NCBI GenBank assembly: GCA_037893245.1
Contig: JBAIAA010000806.1
Coordinates: 682,001 to 746,000 of the forward strand
From: Crossaster papposus
Lineage: Eukaryota; Echinodermata; Asteroidea; Velatida; Solasteridae
DNA length: 64,000 bases
Direction: 5' to 3'
Position numbers and translations under genes: made by a program. Position 1 is the first letter of the stretch. Each line of letters opens with the position of its first letter. The notes under the pieces were generated by a model. The model was not told where the DNA came from and made no database searches. It saw only the letters and a program-made list of their open reading frames with translations. Of the stretch, positions 19,009-32,300 are shown one piece after another.

Positions 19009-19766
19009 GTTCAACGCTCAACCACAGGATTATAAGTCAACACGCAATAAGGAATACAAGTTTAAGTTTCCAACAGGCCAACGCAAAGTATACAATGTAT
19101 ACCAGTCAGCAAAGAAAATGATTGCTCGCTACTAACATACACGTGTAGCAATAAATGTCAACACACTGCACACAAAGCGGAGCAAGCTTCAAAACTATGC
19201 CAGATACAAAGCTTCACATGAAGCATCAATAATGAATTATCCCAAAACCAGTAAAAACAATGGGGCAGAATCAAAAGATTGGATTATCCGTATCCAAATC
19301 TATACAAAAGTTGCCACCAAACTACAAGGGATAAGAAATACAAATCGGCAAAATACATAGAAAGCTATGCTCCAAATTGTGTACAATGCGACGTTTCAAT
19401 GTACATGCAGCTCAAATATGTCACATGACAACCAGTATAACATTCACAAAAGCTGACATATTTTGAATAAAAAATATTGTGTAATACCTTACACACAACT
19501 GACACTAACGAAGACTGTAGGCATCCGGTAACAGACCGTCCAGTAGTACGTCACAAGCTCTGGCAGTGAACCTCACCAAGTAGTGTACGTCACACAGCAG
19601 CAGTGAAGGTAAGTAGTGTTTGATGCCCAGGTAGAACAGTACACATCAGGTTGGCTTGCACAGTGCCCAACAAGTTTTAAAGGTTTGCAATCAAATTTAC
19701 AAAAACCCAACAATTATAAAATGTATCTCGAAATATAAAGAGTAAACAGCCAAAAAAAAAATCAAT
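19009..19766 (-). other. Leader of the retrotransposon between primer-binding site and gag
   Basis: About 760 bases with no coding frame. By position this is the untranslated leader, where packaging signals and a splice donor would be expected. None could be identified with confidence. Confidence 0.5.
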
Positions 19767-19782
19767 CCTGTCTACGACGCCA
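19767..19782 (-). promoter_or_regulatory. Candidate primer-binding site
   Basis: The minus strand reads TGGCGTCGTAGACAGG, six bases after the proposed end of the 5' LTR. The leading TGG is the complement of the CCA end of tRNAs, as expected. The tRNA species could not be assigned by eye. Confidence 0.5.
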
Positions 19783-19788
19783 GATAGT

Positions 19789-20780
19789 TGTCACGGTTAC
19801 GTGTAGGGTGGTGTAACCCTAGGGTGGTGAGTCCGCTTAACTATTATAATCAAGGATTGATGTCTTTGGCCACTGATCAAGGGGATGCTTTGAAATAAAC
19901 GAATCAACTCCAACATTTACTCTCAGGGTAGATTTGAATGATTTATTACTAATTAAAGCTTAATGAAGCTGACATACAGGTAAATAATATAATGTGATGT
20001 AGTAATAACTGTAATAGGGTACAATAGACAATATAAAATTACGTAATCTAGTATTGGTATTGGTTGGGATTGAGATCAGGCTTTAGTTTAGGTTAGGCTT
20101 AGTTTAGGTTAGGCTAGACACTGTGCAAACCCGCTCTCTCCACATACAGAGTCAACCTGTGTAATAAGTACAAGTACACAGATCGTTCGATTAATACATA
20201 AAACAGCCGTCGAGGCGATAATGTAGCGGTACATAAAACAGTAGCATGCCTCACGCAGAACTCACGCGGTGAAACTTTTCACACACAACTTTCTCGACAA
20301 TGCAGCAGATAAAACCTGCCCAAAATGATATATTTTGACCAACGTTAAAGTCCAAACTTAGTCAATATGTTCCATGAACCTGCATTATAACCATGATTCG
20401 GACAACATGATACATTTCAACAATATGTACAAATCACTGACGATTTAAGGAGAGAACCACACTTACGTTCGTGTGAGATTAACTCTTGCTGGAGAGAGAC
20501 AGTTTATCACGTACGCCACGGCGAAGTACGTCGCGTAAGCTTACAGGAATGGGCCTACGTTCAGCACAATACAACAGCTTTCAAACAATGTGATTTACTG
20601 ATAATAATATTAATATTTAGACATGTCAACTAAGATTATGGATAACCACCAGAATGTATTTCATAACCCCTATGAAAGAAAGTTGAATACACCATGGAAA
20701 TATGTTATGTAAGTACATGTACATAATATGCGTGACGTGTTAGAGCAAATAATAGGCTTGTCTCAAGTCGCATCGCCACA
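19789..20780 (-). repeat. Candidate 5' LTR (about 992 bp)
   Basis: Reading on the minus strand it begins TGTGGCGATGCG and ends CCGTGACA, giving the usual TG...CA ends extended to TGT...ACA. A primer-binding site follows six bases later. An AATAAA lies at 19,947-19,942, and a TTTATATT element near 20,035 could be the TATA box. No full-length partner was found on the left, only the terminal 28 bases, so the call rests on these internal signals. Confidence 0.55.
19942..19947 (-). promoter_or_regulatory. AATAAA polyadenylation signal in the LTR
   Basis: A canonical AATAAA on the minus strand, about 155 bases before the proposed LTR end. This is a normal place for the signal in an LTR that serves both initiation and termination. 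Confidence 0.4.
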
Positions 20781-20883
20781 CTAACAAAGCATGCCCCGGG
20801 TCAAATTGCTAATGTTGCCATTCCTGGAGGCCCCCCTCTATCTCCTAACACCCAGCCCCTTCCCGGGGCATGCTTTCCTTCAT
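20780..20883 (+). repeat. 104-bp repeat with inverted ends, copy 1
   Basis: It is nearly identical to 20,979-21,082, with two or three differences by eye. Inside, AAAGCATGCCCCGGG (20,786-20,800) and CCCGGGGCATGCTTT (20,862-20,876) form perfect 15-bp inverted ends round a 61-base centre that includes GGAGGCCCCCCTC. It abuts the proposed LTR end directly. Confidence 0.75.
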
Positions 20884-20978
20884 GCCCTTATTTGTGGGCG
20901 GGGATTGTGTACACAAACCTATGGCGAATTTGAAACGCGTGTGTTAACGTTAACATTTTCAGAAAATCGAAATAAAAT

Positions 20979-21082
20979 ACTAACAAAGCATGCCCCAGGT
21001 CAAATTGCTAATTTTGCCATTCCTGGAGGCCCCCCTCTATCTCCTAACACCCAGCCCCTTCCCGGGGCATGCTTTCCTTCAT
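20979..21082 (+). repeat. 104-bp repeat with inverted ends, copy 2
   Basis: This is the second copy, 199 bases after the first. It carries CCCCAGG in place of CCCCGGG, so one arm has a mismatch. The 95 bases between the copies include GTGTACAC and GTTAACGTTAAC palindromes and no gene. The satellite array begins at the very next base. Confidence 0.75.
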
Positions 21083-24000
21083 ACATATTTCTTATGCACA
21101 CTTCTTTCCCTTTACATATTTCTTATGCACACTTCTTTCCCTTTACATATTTCTTATGCACACTTCTTTCCCTTTACATATTTAACTCGAGGGCTTGTTC
21201 CGACATCAGGTGTTTATTTCTTATGCACACTTCTTTCCCTTTACATATTTCTTATGCACACTTCTTTCCCTTTACATATTTCTTATGCACACTTCTTTCC
21301 CTTTACATATTTCTTATGCACACTTCTTTCCCTTTACATATTTAACTCGAGGGCTTGTTCCGACATCAGGTGTTTATTTCTTATGCACACTTCTTTCCCT
21401 TTACATATTTCTTATGCACACTTCTTTCCCTTTACATATTTCTTATGCACACTTCTTTCCCTTTACATATTTCTTATGCACACTTCTTTCCCTATACATA
21501 TTTCTTATGCACACTTATTTCCCTTTACATATTTCTTATGCACACTTCTTTCCCTTTACATATTTCTTATGCACACTTCTTTCCCTTTACATATTTAACT
21601 CGAGGGCTTGTTCCGACATCAGGTGTTTATTTCTTATGCACACTTCTTTCCCTTTACATATTTCTTATGCACACTTCTTTCCCTTTACATATTTCTTATG
21701 CACACTTCTTTCCCTTTACATATTTCTTATGCACACTTCTTTCCCTTTACATATTTCTTATGCACACTTCTTTCCCTTTACATATTTCTTATGCACACTT
21801 CTTTCCCTTTACATATTTCTTATGCACACTTCTTTCCCTTTACATATTTCTTATGCACACTTCTTTCCCTTTACATATTTCTTATGCACACTTCTTTCCC
21901 TTTACATATTTCTTATGCACACTTCTTTCCCTTTACATATTTCTTATGCACACTTCTTTCCCTTTACATATTTCTTATGCACACTTCTTTCCCTTTACAT
22001 ATTTCTTATGCACACTTCTTTCCCTTTACATATTTCTTATGCACACTTCTTTCCCTTTACATATTTCTTATGCACACTTCTTTCCCTTTACATATTTAAC
22101 TCGAGGGCTTGTTCCGACATCAGGTGTTTATTTCTTATGCACACTTCTTTCCCTTTACATATTTAACTCGAGGGCTTGTTCCGACATCAGGTGTTTATTT
22201 CTTATGCACACTTCTTTCCCTTTACATATTTAACTCGAGGGCTTGTTCCGACATCAGGTGTTTATTTCTTATGCACACTTCTTTCCCTTTACATATTTCT
22301 TATGCACACTTCTTTCCCTTTACATATTTCTTATGCACACTTCTTTCCCTTTACATATTTCTTATGCACACTTCTTTCCCTTTACATATTTCTTATGCAC
22401 ACTTCTTTCCCTTTACATATTTCTTATGCACACTTCTTTCCCTTTACATATTTCTTATGCACACTTCTTTCCCTTTACATATTTCTTATGCACACTTCTT
22501 TCCCTTTACATATTTCTTATGCACACTTCTTTCCCTTTACATATTTCTTATGCACACTTCTTTCCCTTTACATATTTAACTCGAGGGCTTGTTCCGACAT
22601 CAGGTGTTTATTTCTTATGCACACTTCTTTCCCTTTACATATTTCTTATGCACACTTCTTTCCCTTTACATATTTCTTATGCACACTTCTTTCCCTTTAC
22701 ATATTTCTTATGCACACTTCTTTCCCTTTACATATTTCTTATGCACACTTCTTTCCCTTTACATATTTCTTATGCACACTTCTTTCCCTTTACATATTTC
22801 TTATGCACACTTCTTTCCCTTTACATATTTAACTCGAGGGCTTGTTCCGACATCAGGTGTTTATTTCTTATGCACACTTCTTTCCCTTTACATATTTCGT
22901 ATGCACACTTCTTTCCCTTTACATATTTCTTATGCACACTTCTTTCCCTTTACATATTTCTTATGCACACTTCTTTCCCTTTACATATTTAACTCGAGGG
23001 CTTGTTCCGACATCAGGTGTTTATTTCTTATGCACACTTCTTTCCCTTTACATATTTCTTATGCACACTTCTTTCCCTTTACATATTTCTTATGCACACT
23101 TCTTTCCCTTTACATATTTAACTCGAGGGCTTGTTCCGACATCAGGTGTTTATTTCTTATGCACACTTCTTTCCCTTTACATATTTCTTATGCACACTTC
23201 TTTCCCTTTACATATTTCTTATGCACACTTCTTTCCCTTTACATATTTCTTATGCACACTTCTTTCCCTTTACATATTTCTTATGCACACTTCTTTCCCT
23301 TTACATATTTCTTATGCACACTTCTTTCCCTTTACATATTTCTTATGCACACTTCTTTCCCTTTACATATTTCTTATGCACACTTCTTTCCCTTTACATA
23401 TTTCTTATGCACACTTCTTTCCCTTTACATATTTCTTATGCACACTTCTTTCCCTTTACATATTTAACTCGAGGGCTTGTTCCGACATCAGGTGTTTATT
23501 TCTTATGCACACTTCTTTCCCTTTACATATTTAACTCGAGGGCTTGTTCCGACATCAGGTGTTTATTTCTTATGCACACTTCTTTCCCTTTACATATTTA
23601 ACTCGAGGGCTTGTTCCGACATCAGGTGTTTATTTCTTATGCACACTTCTTTCCCTTTACATATTTCTTATGCACACTTCTTTCCCTTTACATATTTCTT
23701 ATGCACACTTCTTTCCCTTTACATATTTCTTATGCACACTTCTTTCCCTTTACATATTTCTTATGCACACTTCTTTCCCTTTACATATTTCTTATGCACA
23801 CTTCTTTCCCTTTACATATTTCTTATGCACACTTCTTTCCCTTTACATATTTCTTATGCACACTTCTTTCCCTTTACATATTTCTTATGCACACTTCTTT
23901 CCCTTTACATATTTCTTATGCACACTTCTTTCCCTTTACATATTTAACTCGAGGGCTTGTTCCGACATCAGGTGTTTATTTCTTATGCACACTTCTTTCC

Positions 24001-26341
24001 CTTTACATATTTCTTATGCACACTTCTTTCCCTTTACATATTTCTTATGCACACTTCTTTCCCTTTACATATTTCTTATGCACACTTCTTTCCCTTTACA
24101 TATTTCTTATGCACACTTCTTTCCCTTTACATATTTCTTATGCACACTTCTTTCCCTTTACATATTTCTTATGCACACTTCTTTCCCTTTACATATTTAA
24201 CTCGAGGGCTTGTTCCGACATCAGGTGTTTATTTCTTATGCACACTTCTTTCCCTTTACATATTTCGTATGCACACTTCTTTCCCTTTACATATTTCTTA
24301 TGCACACTTCTTTCCCTTTACATATTTCTTATGCACACTTCTTTCCCTTTACATATTTAACTCGAGGGCTTGTTCCGACATCAGGTGTTTATTTCTTATG
24401 CACACTTCTTTCCCTTTACATATTTCTTATGCACACTTCTTTCCCTTTACATATTTCTTATGCACACTTCTTTCCCTTTACATATTTAACTCGAGGGCTT
24501 GTTCCGACATCAGGTGTTTATTTCTTATGCACACTTCTTTCCCTTTACATATTTCTTATGCACACTTCTTTCCCTTTACATATTTTTTATGCACACTTCT
24601 TTCCCTTTACATATTTAACTCGAGGGCTTGTTCCGACATCAGGTGTTTATTTCTTATGCACACTTCTTTCCCTTTACATATTTCTTATGCACACTTCTTT
24701 CCCTTTACATATTTCTTATGCACACTTTTTTCCCTTTACATATTTCTTATGCACACTTCTTTCCCTTTACATATTTCTTATGCACACTTCTTTCCCTTTA
24801 CATATTTCTTATGCACACTTCTTTCCCTTTACATATTTCTTATGCACACTTCTTTCCCTTTACATATTTCTTATGCACACTTCTTTCCCTTTACATATTT
24901 CTTATGCACACTTCTTTCCCTTTACATATTTCTTATGCACACTTCTTTCCCTTTACATATTTAACTCGAGGGCTTGTTCCGACATCAGGTGTTTATTTCT
25001 TATGCACACTTCTTTCCCTTTACATATTTAACTCGAGGGCTTGTTCCGACATCAGGTGTTTATTTCTTATGCACACTTCTTTCCCTTTACATATTTCTTA
25101 TGCACACTTTTTTCCCTTTACATATTTCTTATGCACACTTCTTTCCCTTTACATATTTCTTATGCACACTTCTTTCCCTTTACATATTTCTTATGCACAC
25201 TTCTTTCCCTTTACATATTTCTTATGCACACTTCTTTCCCTTTACATATTTCTTATGCACACTTCTTTCCCTTTACATATTTCTTATGCACACTTCTTTC
25301 CCTTTACATATTTCTTATGCACACTTCTTTCCCTTTACATATTTCTTATGCACACTTCTTTCCCTTTACATATTTAACTCGAGGGCTTGTTCCGACATCA
25401 GGTGTTTATTTCTTATGCACACTTCTTTCCCTTTACATATTTCTTATGCACACTTCTTTCCCTTTACATATTTCTTATGCACACTTCTTTCCCTTTACAT
25501 ATTTCTTATGCACACTTCTTTCCCTTTACATATTTCTTATGCACACTTCTTTCCCTTTACATATTTCTTATGCACACTTCTTTCCCTTTACATATTTCTT
25601 ATGCACACTTCTTTCCCTTTACATATTTAACTCGAGGGCTTGTTCCGACATCAGGTGTTTATTTCTTATGCACACTTCTTTCCCTTTACATATTTCGTAT
25701 GCACACTTCTTTCCCTTTACATATTTCTTATGCACACTTCTTTCCCTTTACATATTTCTTATGCACACTTCTTTCCCTTTACATATTTAACTCGAGGGCT
25801 TGTTCCGACATCAGGTGTTTATTTCTTATGCACACTTCTTTCCCTTTACATATTTCTTATGCACACTTCTTTCCCTTTACATATTTCTTATGCACACTTC
25901 TTTCCCTTTACATATTTAACTCGAGGGCTTGTTCCGACATCAGGTGTTTATTTCTTATGCACACTTCTTTCCCTTTACATATTTCTTATGCACACTTCTT
26001 TCCCTTTACATATTTCTTATGCACACTTCTTTCCCTTTACATATTTCTTATGCACACTTCTTTCCCTTTACATATTTCTTATGCACACTTCTTTCCCTTT
26101 ACATATTTCTTATGCACACTTCTTTCCCTTTACATATTTCTTATGCACACTTCTTTCCCTTTACATATTTCTTATGCACACTTCTTTCCCTTTACATATT
26201 TAACTCGAGGGCTTGTTCCGACATCAGGTGTTTATTTCTTATGCACACTTCTTTCCCTTTACATATTTCTTATGCACACTTCTTTCCCTTTACATATTTC
26301 TTATGCACACTTCTTTCCCTTTACATATTTAACTCGAGGGC
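21083..26341 (+). repeat. Satellite array, section 1 (1,368-bp higher-order repeats)
   Basis: The basic unit A is 31 bases: CATATTTCTTATGC, ACA, then CTTCTTTCCCTTTA. Unit B is A plus a fixed 36-base insert. From 22,109 the number of A units between B inserts runs 0,0,9,6,3,2,9 and then starts again at 23,477, a 1,368-bp period. A TTTCGTATGC variant recurs at the matching place near 22,896, 24,264 and 25,694. A third, edited round starts near 24,974. There is no gene. Confidence 0.95.
21184..21219 (+). repeat. First 36-bp B insert (type example)
   Basis: The insert starts AACTCGAGGGCTTGTTCC, continues GACATCAGG and ends TGTTTATTT. It contains a CTCGAG (XhoI) site and is richer in G than the surrounding unit. 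It always sits at the same point of the 31-bp unit, after CATATTT, and recurs well over a hundred times in the array. Confidence 0.9.
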
Positions 26342-29300
26342 TTGTTCCGACATCAGGTGTTTATTTCTTATGCACACTTCTTTCCCTTTACATATTTCTT
26401 ATGCACACTTCTTTCCCTTTACATATTTAACTCGAGGGCTTGTTCCGACATCAGGTGTTTATTTCTTATGCACACTTCTTTCCCTTTACATATTTCTTAT
26501 GCACACTTCTTTCCCTTTACATATTTAACTCGAGGGCTTGTTCCGACATCAGGTGTTTATTTCTTATGCACACTTCTTTCCCTTTACATATTTCTTATGC
26601 ACACTTCTTTCCCTTTACATATTTCTTATGCACACTTCTTTCCCTTTACATATTTCTTATGCACACTTCTTTCCCTTTACATATTTCTTATGCACACTTC
26701 TTTCCCTTTACATATTTAACTCGAGGGCTTGTTCCGACATCAGGTGTTTATTTCTTATGCACACTTCTTTCCCTTTACATATTTCTTATGCACACTTCTT
26801 TCCCTTTACATATTTCTTATGCACACTTCTTTCCCTTTACATATTTCTTATGCACACTTCTTTCCCTTTACATATTTCTTATGCACACTTCTTTCCCTTT
26901 ACATATTTCTTATGCACACTTCTTTCCCTTTACATATTTCTTATGCACACTTCTTTCCCTTTACATATTTAACTCGAGGGCTTGTTCCGACATCAGGTGT
27001 TTATTTCTTATGCACACTTCTTTCCCTTTACATATTTCTTATGCACACTTCTTTCCCTTTACATATTTCTTATGCACACTTCTTTCCCTTTACATATTTA
27101 ACTCGAGGGCTTGTTCCGACATCAGGTGTTTATTTCTTATGCACACTTCTTTCCCTTTACATATTTCTTATGCACACTTCTTTGCCTTTACATATTTCTT
27201 ATGCACACTTCTTTCCCTTTACATATTTAACTCGAGGGCTTGTTCCGACATCAGGTGTTTATTTCTTATGCACACTTCTTTCCCTTTACATATTTCTTAT
27301 GCACACTTCTTTCCCTTTACATATTTCTTATGCACACTTCTTTCCCTTTACATATTTAACTCGAGGGCTTGTTCCGACATCAGGTGTTTATTTCTTATGC
27401 ACACTTCTTTCCCTTTACATATTTCTTATGCACACTTCTTTCCCTTTACATATTTAACTCGAGGGCTTGTTCCGACATCATGTGTTTATTTCTTATGCAC
27501 ACTTCTTTCCCTTTACATATTTCATATGCACACTTCTTTCCCTTTACATATTTCTTATGCACACTTCTTTCCCTTTACATATTTCTTATGCACACTTCTT
27601 TCCCTTTACATATTTCTTATGCACACTTCTTTCCCTTTACATATTTCTTATGCACACTTCTTTCCCTTTACATATTTCTTATGCACACTTCTTTCCCTTT
27701 ACATATTTCTTATGCACACTTCTTTCCCTTTACATATTTCTTATGCACACTTCTTTCCCTTTACATATTTCTTATGCACACTTCTTTCCCTTTACATATT
27801 TCTTATGCACACTTCTTTCCCTTTACATATTTAACTCGAGGGCTTGTTCCGACATCAGGTGTTTATTTCTTATGCACACTTCTTTCCCTTTACATATTTC
27901 TTATGCACACTTCTTTCCCTTTACATATTTCTTATGCACACTTCTTTCCCTTTACATATTACTTATGCACACTTCTTTCCCTTTACATATTTCTTATGCA
28001 CACTTCTTTCCCTTTACATATTTCTTATGCACACTTCTTTTCCTTTACATATTTCTTATGCACACTTCTTTCCCTTTACATATTTAACTCGAGGGCTTGT
28101 TCTGACATCAGGTGTTTATTTCTTATGCACACTTCTTTCCCTTTACATATTTATTATGCACACTTCTTTCCCTTTACATATTTCTTATGCACACTTCTTT
28201 CCCTTTACATATTTCTTATGCACACTTCTTTCCCTTTTCATATTTCTTATGCACACTTCTTTCCCTTTACATATTTCTTATGCACACTTCTTTCCCTTTA
28301 CATATTTAACTCGAGGGCTTGTTCCGACATCAGGTGTTTATTTCTTATGCACACTTCTTTCCCTTTACATATTTCTTATGCACACTTCTTTCCCTTTACA
28401 TATTTCTTATGCACACTTCTTTCCCTTTACATATTTCTTATGCACACTTCTTTCCCTTTACATATTTCTTATGCACACTTCTTTCCCTTTACATATTTAA
28501 CTCGAGGGCTTGTTCCGACATCAGGTGTTTATTTCTTATGCACACTTCTTTCCCTTTACATATTTCTTATGCACACTTCTTTCCCTTTACATATTTCTTA
28601 TGCACACTTCTTTCCCTTTACATATTTCTTATGCACACTTCTTTCCCTTTACATATTTAACTCGAGGGCTTGTTCCGACATCAGGTGTTTATTTCTTATG
28701 CACACTTCTTTCCCTTTACATATTTCTTATGCACACTTCTTTCCCTTTACATATTTAACTCGAGGGCTTGTTCCGACATCAGGTGTTTATTTCTTATGCA
28801 CACTTCTTTCCCTTTACATATTTCTTATGCACACTTCTTTCCCTTTACATATTTAACTCGAGGGCTTGTTCCGACATCAGGTGTTTATTTCTTATGCACA
28901 CTTCTTTCCCTTTACATATTTCTTATGCACACTTCTTTCCCTTTACATATTTCTTATGCACACTTCTTTCCCTTTACATATTTCTTATGCACACTTCTTT
29001 CCCTTTACATATTTCTTATGCACACTTCTTTCCCTTTACATATTTAACTCGAGGGCTTGTTCCGACATCAGGTGTTTATTTCTTATGCACACTTCTTTCC
29101 CTTTACATATTTCTTATGCACACTTCTTTCCCTTTACATATTTCTTATGCACACTTCTTTCCCTTTACATATTTCTTATGCACACTTTTTTCCCTTTACA
29201 AATTTCTTATGCACACTTCTTTCCCTTTACATATTTCTTATGCACACTTCTTTCCCTTTACATATTTCTTATGCACACTTCTTTCCCTTTACATATTTAA

Positions 29301-32300
29301 CTCGAGGGCTTGTTCCGACATCAGGTGTTTATTTCTTATGCACACTTCTTTCCCTTTACATATTTCTTATGCACACTTCTTTCCCTTTACATATTTCTTA
29401 TGCACACTTCTTTCCCTTTACATATTTAACTCGAGGGCTTGTTCCGACATCAGGTGTTTATTTCTTATGCACACTTCTTTCCCTTTACATATTTCTTATG
29501 CACACTTCTTTCCCTTTACATATTTAACTCGAGGGCTTGTTCCGACATCAGGTGTTTATTTCTTATGCACACTTCTTTCCCTTTACATATTTCTTATGCA
29601 CACTTCTTTCCCTTTACATATTTAACTCGAGGGCTTGTTCCGACATCAGGTGTTTATTTCTTATGCACACTTCTTTCCCTTTACATATTTCTTATGCACA
29701 CTTCTTTCCCTTTACATATTTCTTATGCACACTTCTTTCCCTTTACATATTTCTTATGCACACTTCTTTCCCTTTACATATTTCTTATGCACACTTCTTT
29801 CCCTTTACATATTTAACTCGAGGGCTTGTTCCGACATCAGGTGTTTATTTCTTATGCACACTTCTTTCCCTTTACATATTTCTTATGCACACTTCTTTCC
29901 CTTTACATATTTCTTATGCACACTTCTTTCCCTTTACATATTTCTTATGCACACTTCTTTCCCTTTACATATTTCTTATGCACACTTCTTTCCCTTTACA
30001 TATTTCTTATGCACACTTCTTTCCCTTTACATATTTCTTATGCACACTTCTTTCCCTTTACATATTTAACTCGAGGGCTTGTTCCGACATCAGGTGTTTA
30101 TTTCTTATGCACACTTCTTTCCCTTTACATATTTCTTATGCACACTTCTTTCCCTTTACATATTTCTTATGCACACTTCTTTCCCTTTACATATTTAACT
30201 CGAGGGCTTGTTCCGACATCAGGTGTTTATTTCTTATGCACACTTCTTTCCCTTTACATATTTCTTATGCACACTTCTTTGCCTTTACATATTTCTTATG
30301 CACACTTCTTTCCCTTTACATATTTAACTCGAGGGCTTGTTCCGACATCAGGTGTTTATTTCTTATGCACACTTCTTTCCCTTTACATATTTCTTATGCA
30401 CACTTCTTTCCCTTTACATATTTCTTATGCACACTTCTTTCCCTTTACATATTTAACTCGAGGGCTTGTTCCGACATCAGGTGTTTATTTCTTATGCACA
30501 CTTCTTTCCCTTTACATATTTCTTATGCACACTTCTTTCCCTTTACATATTTAACTCGAGGGCTTGTTCCGACATCAGGTGTTTATTTCTTATGCACACT
30601 TCTTTCCCTTTACATATTTCATATGCACACTTCTTTCCCTTTACATATTTCTTATGCACACTTCTTTCCCTTTACATATTTCTTATGCACACTTCTTTCC
30701 CTTTACATATTTCTTATGCACACTTCTTTCCCTTTACATATTTCTTATGCACACTTCTTTCCCTTTACATATTTCTTATGCACACTTCTTTCCCTTTACA
30801 TATTTCTTATGCACACTTCTTTCCCTTTACATATTTCTTATGCACACTTCTTTCCCTTTACATATTTCTTATGCACACTTCTTTCCCTTTACATATTTCT
30901 TATGCACACTTCTTTCCCTTTACATATTTAACTCGAGGGCTTGTTCCGACATCAGGTGTTTATTTCTTATGCACACTTCTTTCCCTTTACATATTTCTTA
31001 TGCACACTTCTTTCCCTTTACATATTTCTTATGCACACTTCTTTCCCTTTACATATTACTTATGCACACTTCTTTCCCTTTACATATTTCTTATGCACAC
31101 TTCTTTCCCTTTACATATTTCTTATGCACACTTCTTTTCCTTTACATATTTCTTATGCACACTTCTTTCCCTTTACATATTTAACTCGAGGGCTTGTTCT
31201 GACATCAGGTGTTTATTTCTTATGCACACTTCTTTCCCTTTACATATTTATTATGCACACTTCTTTCCCTTTACATATTTCTTATGCACACTTCTTTCCC
31301 TTTACATATTTCTTATGCACACTTCTTTCCCTTTTCATATTTCTTATGCACACTTCTTTCCCTTTACATATTTCTTATGCACACTTCTTTCCCTTTACAT
31401 ATTTAACTCGAGGGCTTGTTCCGACATCAGGTGTTTATTTCTTATGCACACTTCTTTCCCTTTACATATTTCTTATGCACACTTCTTTCCCTTTACATAT
31501 TTCTTATGCACACTTCTTTCCCTTTACATATTTCTTATGCACACTTCTTTCCCTTTACATATTTCTTATGCACACTTCTTTCCCTTTACATATTTAACTC
31601 GAGGGCTTGTTCCGACATCAGGTGTTTATTTCTTATGCACACTTCTTTCCCTTTACATATTTCTTATGCACACTTCTTTCCCTTTACATATTTAACTCGA
31701 GGGCTTGTTCCGACATCAGGTGTTTATTTCTTATGCACACTTCTTTCCCTTTACATATTTCTTATGCACACTTCTTTCCCTTTACATATTTAACTCGAGG
31801 GCTTGTTCCGACATCAGGTGTTTATTTCTTATGCACACTTCTTTCCCTTTACATATTTCTTATGCACACTTCTTTCCCTTTACATATTTCTTATGCACAC
31901 TTCTTTCCCTTTACATATTTCTTATGCACACTTCTTTCCCTTTACATATTTCTTATGCACACTTCTTTCCCTTTACATATTTAACTCGAGGGCTTGTTCC
32001 GACATCAGGTGTTTATTTCTTATGCACACTTCTTTCCCTTTACATATTTCTTATGCACACTTCTTTCCCTTTACATATTTCTTATGCACACTTCTTTCCC
32101 TTTACATATTTCTTATGCACACTTTTTTCCCTTTACAAATTTCTTATGCACACTTCTTTCCCTTTACATATTTCTTATGCACACTTCTTTCCCTTTACAT
32201 ATTTCTTATGCACACTTCTTTCCCTTTACATATTTAACTCGAGGGCTTGTTCCGACATCAGGTGTTTATTTCTTATGCACACTTCTTTCCCTTTACATAT

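Larger units (their letters stand above)
12308..20780 (-). mobile_element. Ty3/gypsy-type LTR retrotransposon with a third ORF
   Basis: In its own direction (right to left) the element reads as follows: candidate 5' LTR 20,780-19,789, primer-binding site, leader, gag, -1 frameshift signal, pol in the order protease-RT-RNase H-integrase, an SGNH hydrolase ORF, a polypurine-like tract and the start of a 3' LTR. Integrase placed after RNase H is the Ty3/gypsy order. Both large frames are uninterrupted, which suggests a young and possibly active copy. The odd point is that the two LTR regions share only their terminal 28 bases, so the left boundary is uncertain and no target duplication was found. 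Confidence 0.75.
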
